Origin: JBBRWO01 sp964388455
Lineage (GTDB): Bacteria; Actinomycetota; Coriobacteriia; Anaerosomatales; JAAXUF01
Reading direction: 5' to 3'
DNA: 7,587 nt
Assembly: GCA_964388455.1 (NCBI GenBank)
Contig: CAYMAN010000066.1
Coordinates: 1-7,587 of the forward strand
The notes under the pieces were generated by a model, which was given only the letters and a program-made list of their open reading frames with translations, did not search any database and was not told where the DNA came from. Numbering within the stretch: position 1 is the first letter of the stretch; each line of letters begins with the position of its first letter. The position numbers were made by a program, and so were the translations under genes. Of this stretch, positions 5,112 through 7,587 are shown in pieces.

Positions 5112-5762
5112 CTACGCCTGATTCGCGGCGCGCTTCTTCGCCTCGATCTTCTTCTTGACCTTCTTGAGCCTGAACAGATCCTCGCGTGCTCGCTCGTCAA
5201 GCGTCTGGCTGATGTAACTTACCTGCTCACGTAGCGCCGGCACGGTGATCTGTTCCAGTGCGTTCACCCTGCGGTTGGTCTTGTTGATCTCTTCGCCGAG
5301 CCGCTTGAGTCGAGTCTCGATGTCGGCGTACTCGATAATGACGTCGAGTATCTTCTCGAACTTCTCGGCGGATTCGTCAACGCGCGAAGAGACACCGGTC
5401 ACTGAGTAGCCGCGGGTGAACGACGACTTGACCGGGCTTTCGCCCTTCGTGACCACGGGCACCGAGACTCCCATGATTTTGGTTCCGGTCATGTCGACCA
5501 CGACCTCGCCCTTGGTGGCCAGACCAGCCGAGCGAAGCGCGACCACACCATCGACCGCTTGGGCGACCGCCAGTGAGTACTGCGCCTCGGAGACCGTCCG
5601 CTGCAGCGAGTCGGAAAGTCTGAGTGTCTCGTCCATGACGCCCATGAACTCCATGAGCAACGCGTCACGCTTCTGCTTGAGCAGATCCATGCCCTGCTGC
5701 GCCAGGCCGATCTGAGCCCGGCGCTCGAGCAACTCCGCTCGTGTCGGCCGTACTTCTTCCAT
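5112..5762 (-). CDS. atpD: V/A-type ATPase subunit D (central stalk)
   Basis: Subunit D is the long coiled-coil rotor shaft of the V1/A1 head that couples A3B3 catalysis to the membrane ring. The 216-residue protein has the expected two-helix design: an N-terminal coiled coil (about 8-75) starting PTRAELLERRAQIGLAQQGMD, then LLKQKRDALL (27-36). A short central beta region follows. The C-terminal coiled coil (about 130-210) carries INKTNRRVNALEQITVPAL (159-177) and DLFRLKKVKKK, both family signatures. Length is normal (about 200-220). ATG 5762 lies three bases after the subunit B stop, with GGGGGC about eight bases upstream as a modest ribosome site. It is the last gene of the operon in this window, followed by the hairpin at 5018-5052. 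The symbol follows the V/A-ATPase convention and should not be confused with the F-type beta subunit. Confidence 0.95.
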   Translation of the reverse strand: MEEVRPTRAELLERRAQIGLAQQGMDLLKQKRDALLMEFMGVMDETLRLSDSLQRTVSEAQYSLAVAQAVDGVVALRSAGLATKGEVVVDMTGTKIMGVSVPVVTKGESPVKSSFTRGYSVTGVSSRVDESAEKFEKILDVIIEYADIETRLKRLGEEINKTNRRVNALEQITVPALREQVSYISQTLDERAREDLFRLKKVKKKIEAKKRAANQA

Positions 5763-5765
5763 GGC

Positions 5766-7256
<1,491 letters not shown>

Positions 7257-7258
7257 GT

Positions 7259-7587
7259 CTAGTACACCTCGATTCCAGCGATGTCCTCAGCGATCTTGCC
7301 GGCCATGCCGCGCATGGTCTCGATGGACTCCTCATGCGGAGTCGTCTTGAGCGATGCGATCGAGTCGCGTACCGGGAGTTCGAGAATCTCGCGCAACGCG
7401 ACACCACGGTTCAGTGCGGTTGTGGCCGCGTCGTTGAAGTTCAGGATCGTCCGGAGGATCCAGTACTGCTTCTCGGGCGGGCAGTACGCGTCCACCTCAT
7501 CGAACGCGAACTGCTGTAAGAAGTCCTCTCTCAGCATGCGCGCAATCTCGAGGATCAGCTTCTCGGACTCGGGCAACGCATCCGGCC
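7259..7587 (-). CDS. atpA: V/A-type ATPase catalytic subunit A, C-terminal fragment
   Basis: Only the last roughly 109 residues are present; the gene continues past the right edge. The fragment reads PDALPESEKLILEIARMLREDFLQQFAFDEVDAYCPPEKQYW and so on, matching the C-terminal helical domain of V/A-ATPase catalytic subunits, in which GPDALP, ARM-REDFLQQ-AFDEVD and C--EKQYW are conserved. The nucleotide-binding domain is outside. A TTG at 7576 could be taken as a start, but the frame is open to the edge and the homology continues upstream of it, so this is a truncation by the window and not a short gene. The A-B-D order is the usual distal end of these operons; the remaining subunits are expected to lie upstream. 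Confidence 0.94.
   Translation of the reverse strand, partial: PDALPESEKLILEIARMLREDFLQQFAFDEVDAYCPPEKQYWILRTILNFNDAATTALNRGVALREILELPVRDSIASLKTTPHEESIETMRGMAGKIAEDIAGIEVY

Overview
The window is GC-rich, gene-dense bacterial DNA, estimated by eye at about 65-70% G+C in the coding parts. Nearly everything reads on the minus strand. Five of the nine visible start codons are GTG. An actinobacterium is the best guess. The gene order tsaE-tsaB-rimI-tsaD-groES matches the order I know from Mycobacterium tuberculosis (Rv3422c to Rv3418c, then groEL1), while a V/A-type ATPase in place of F-type genes points away from mycobacteria and toward an anaerobic lineage such as Coriobacteriia. The lineage is inference, not something the sequence proves.

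Read in the direction of minus-strand transcription, from right to left. (1) 7587-5112: the distal end of a V/A-type ATPase operon, with the C-terminal end of subunit A (cut by the window edge), the whole of subunit B and the whole of subunit D, separated by 2-3 bases. It ends at a strong 12-bp hairpin at 5018-5052. (2) 4629-4991, on the plus strand, is a lone 120-residue gene of unknown function. It converges on the ATPase operon and shares the hairpin with it. It is visibly less GC-rich (about 56%) than its neighbours. (3) 4628-4457 is a divergent intergenic region with a -10 box and a GC-rich inverted repeat for the next operon. (4) 4456-576 is a tight operon: a nitroreductase, a family 4 [4Fe-4S] uracil-DNA glycosylase, TsaE, TsaB and a single RimI-TsaD fusion protein. 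The last three junctions are all four-base GTGA stop/start overlaps. (5) 575-272 is a 304-base gap holding a clear housekeeping promoter and a CIRCE heat-shock operator, followed by a 133-nt leader to groES. (6) 271-1 is groES, missing only its last few codons at the window edge; groEL probably follows outside.

Together the tsa genes encode the TsaB-TsaD-TsaE machinery that puts threonylcarbamoyl on A37 of ANN-decoding tRNAs; the TC-AMP synthase TsaC is not in the window. RimI is expected to acetylate the N-terminus of a ribosomal protein. The glycosylase removes uracil from DNA. GroES is placed under HrcA control. The ATPase subunits form part of the rotary V1 head (A, B) and central stalk (D).

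I found no CRISPR array, tRNA, rRNA, insertion sequence or phage gene. Most of the window is ordinary core-genome content. The points most worth a second look are the RimI-TsaD fusion with a possible internal TsaD start, the run of GTGA junctions with a DNA-repair gene coupled to the t6A genes, and the unrecognised plus-strand gene with its divergent regulatory region.
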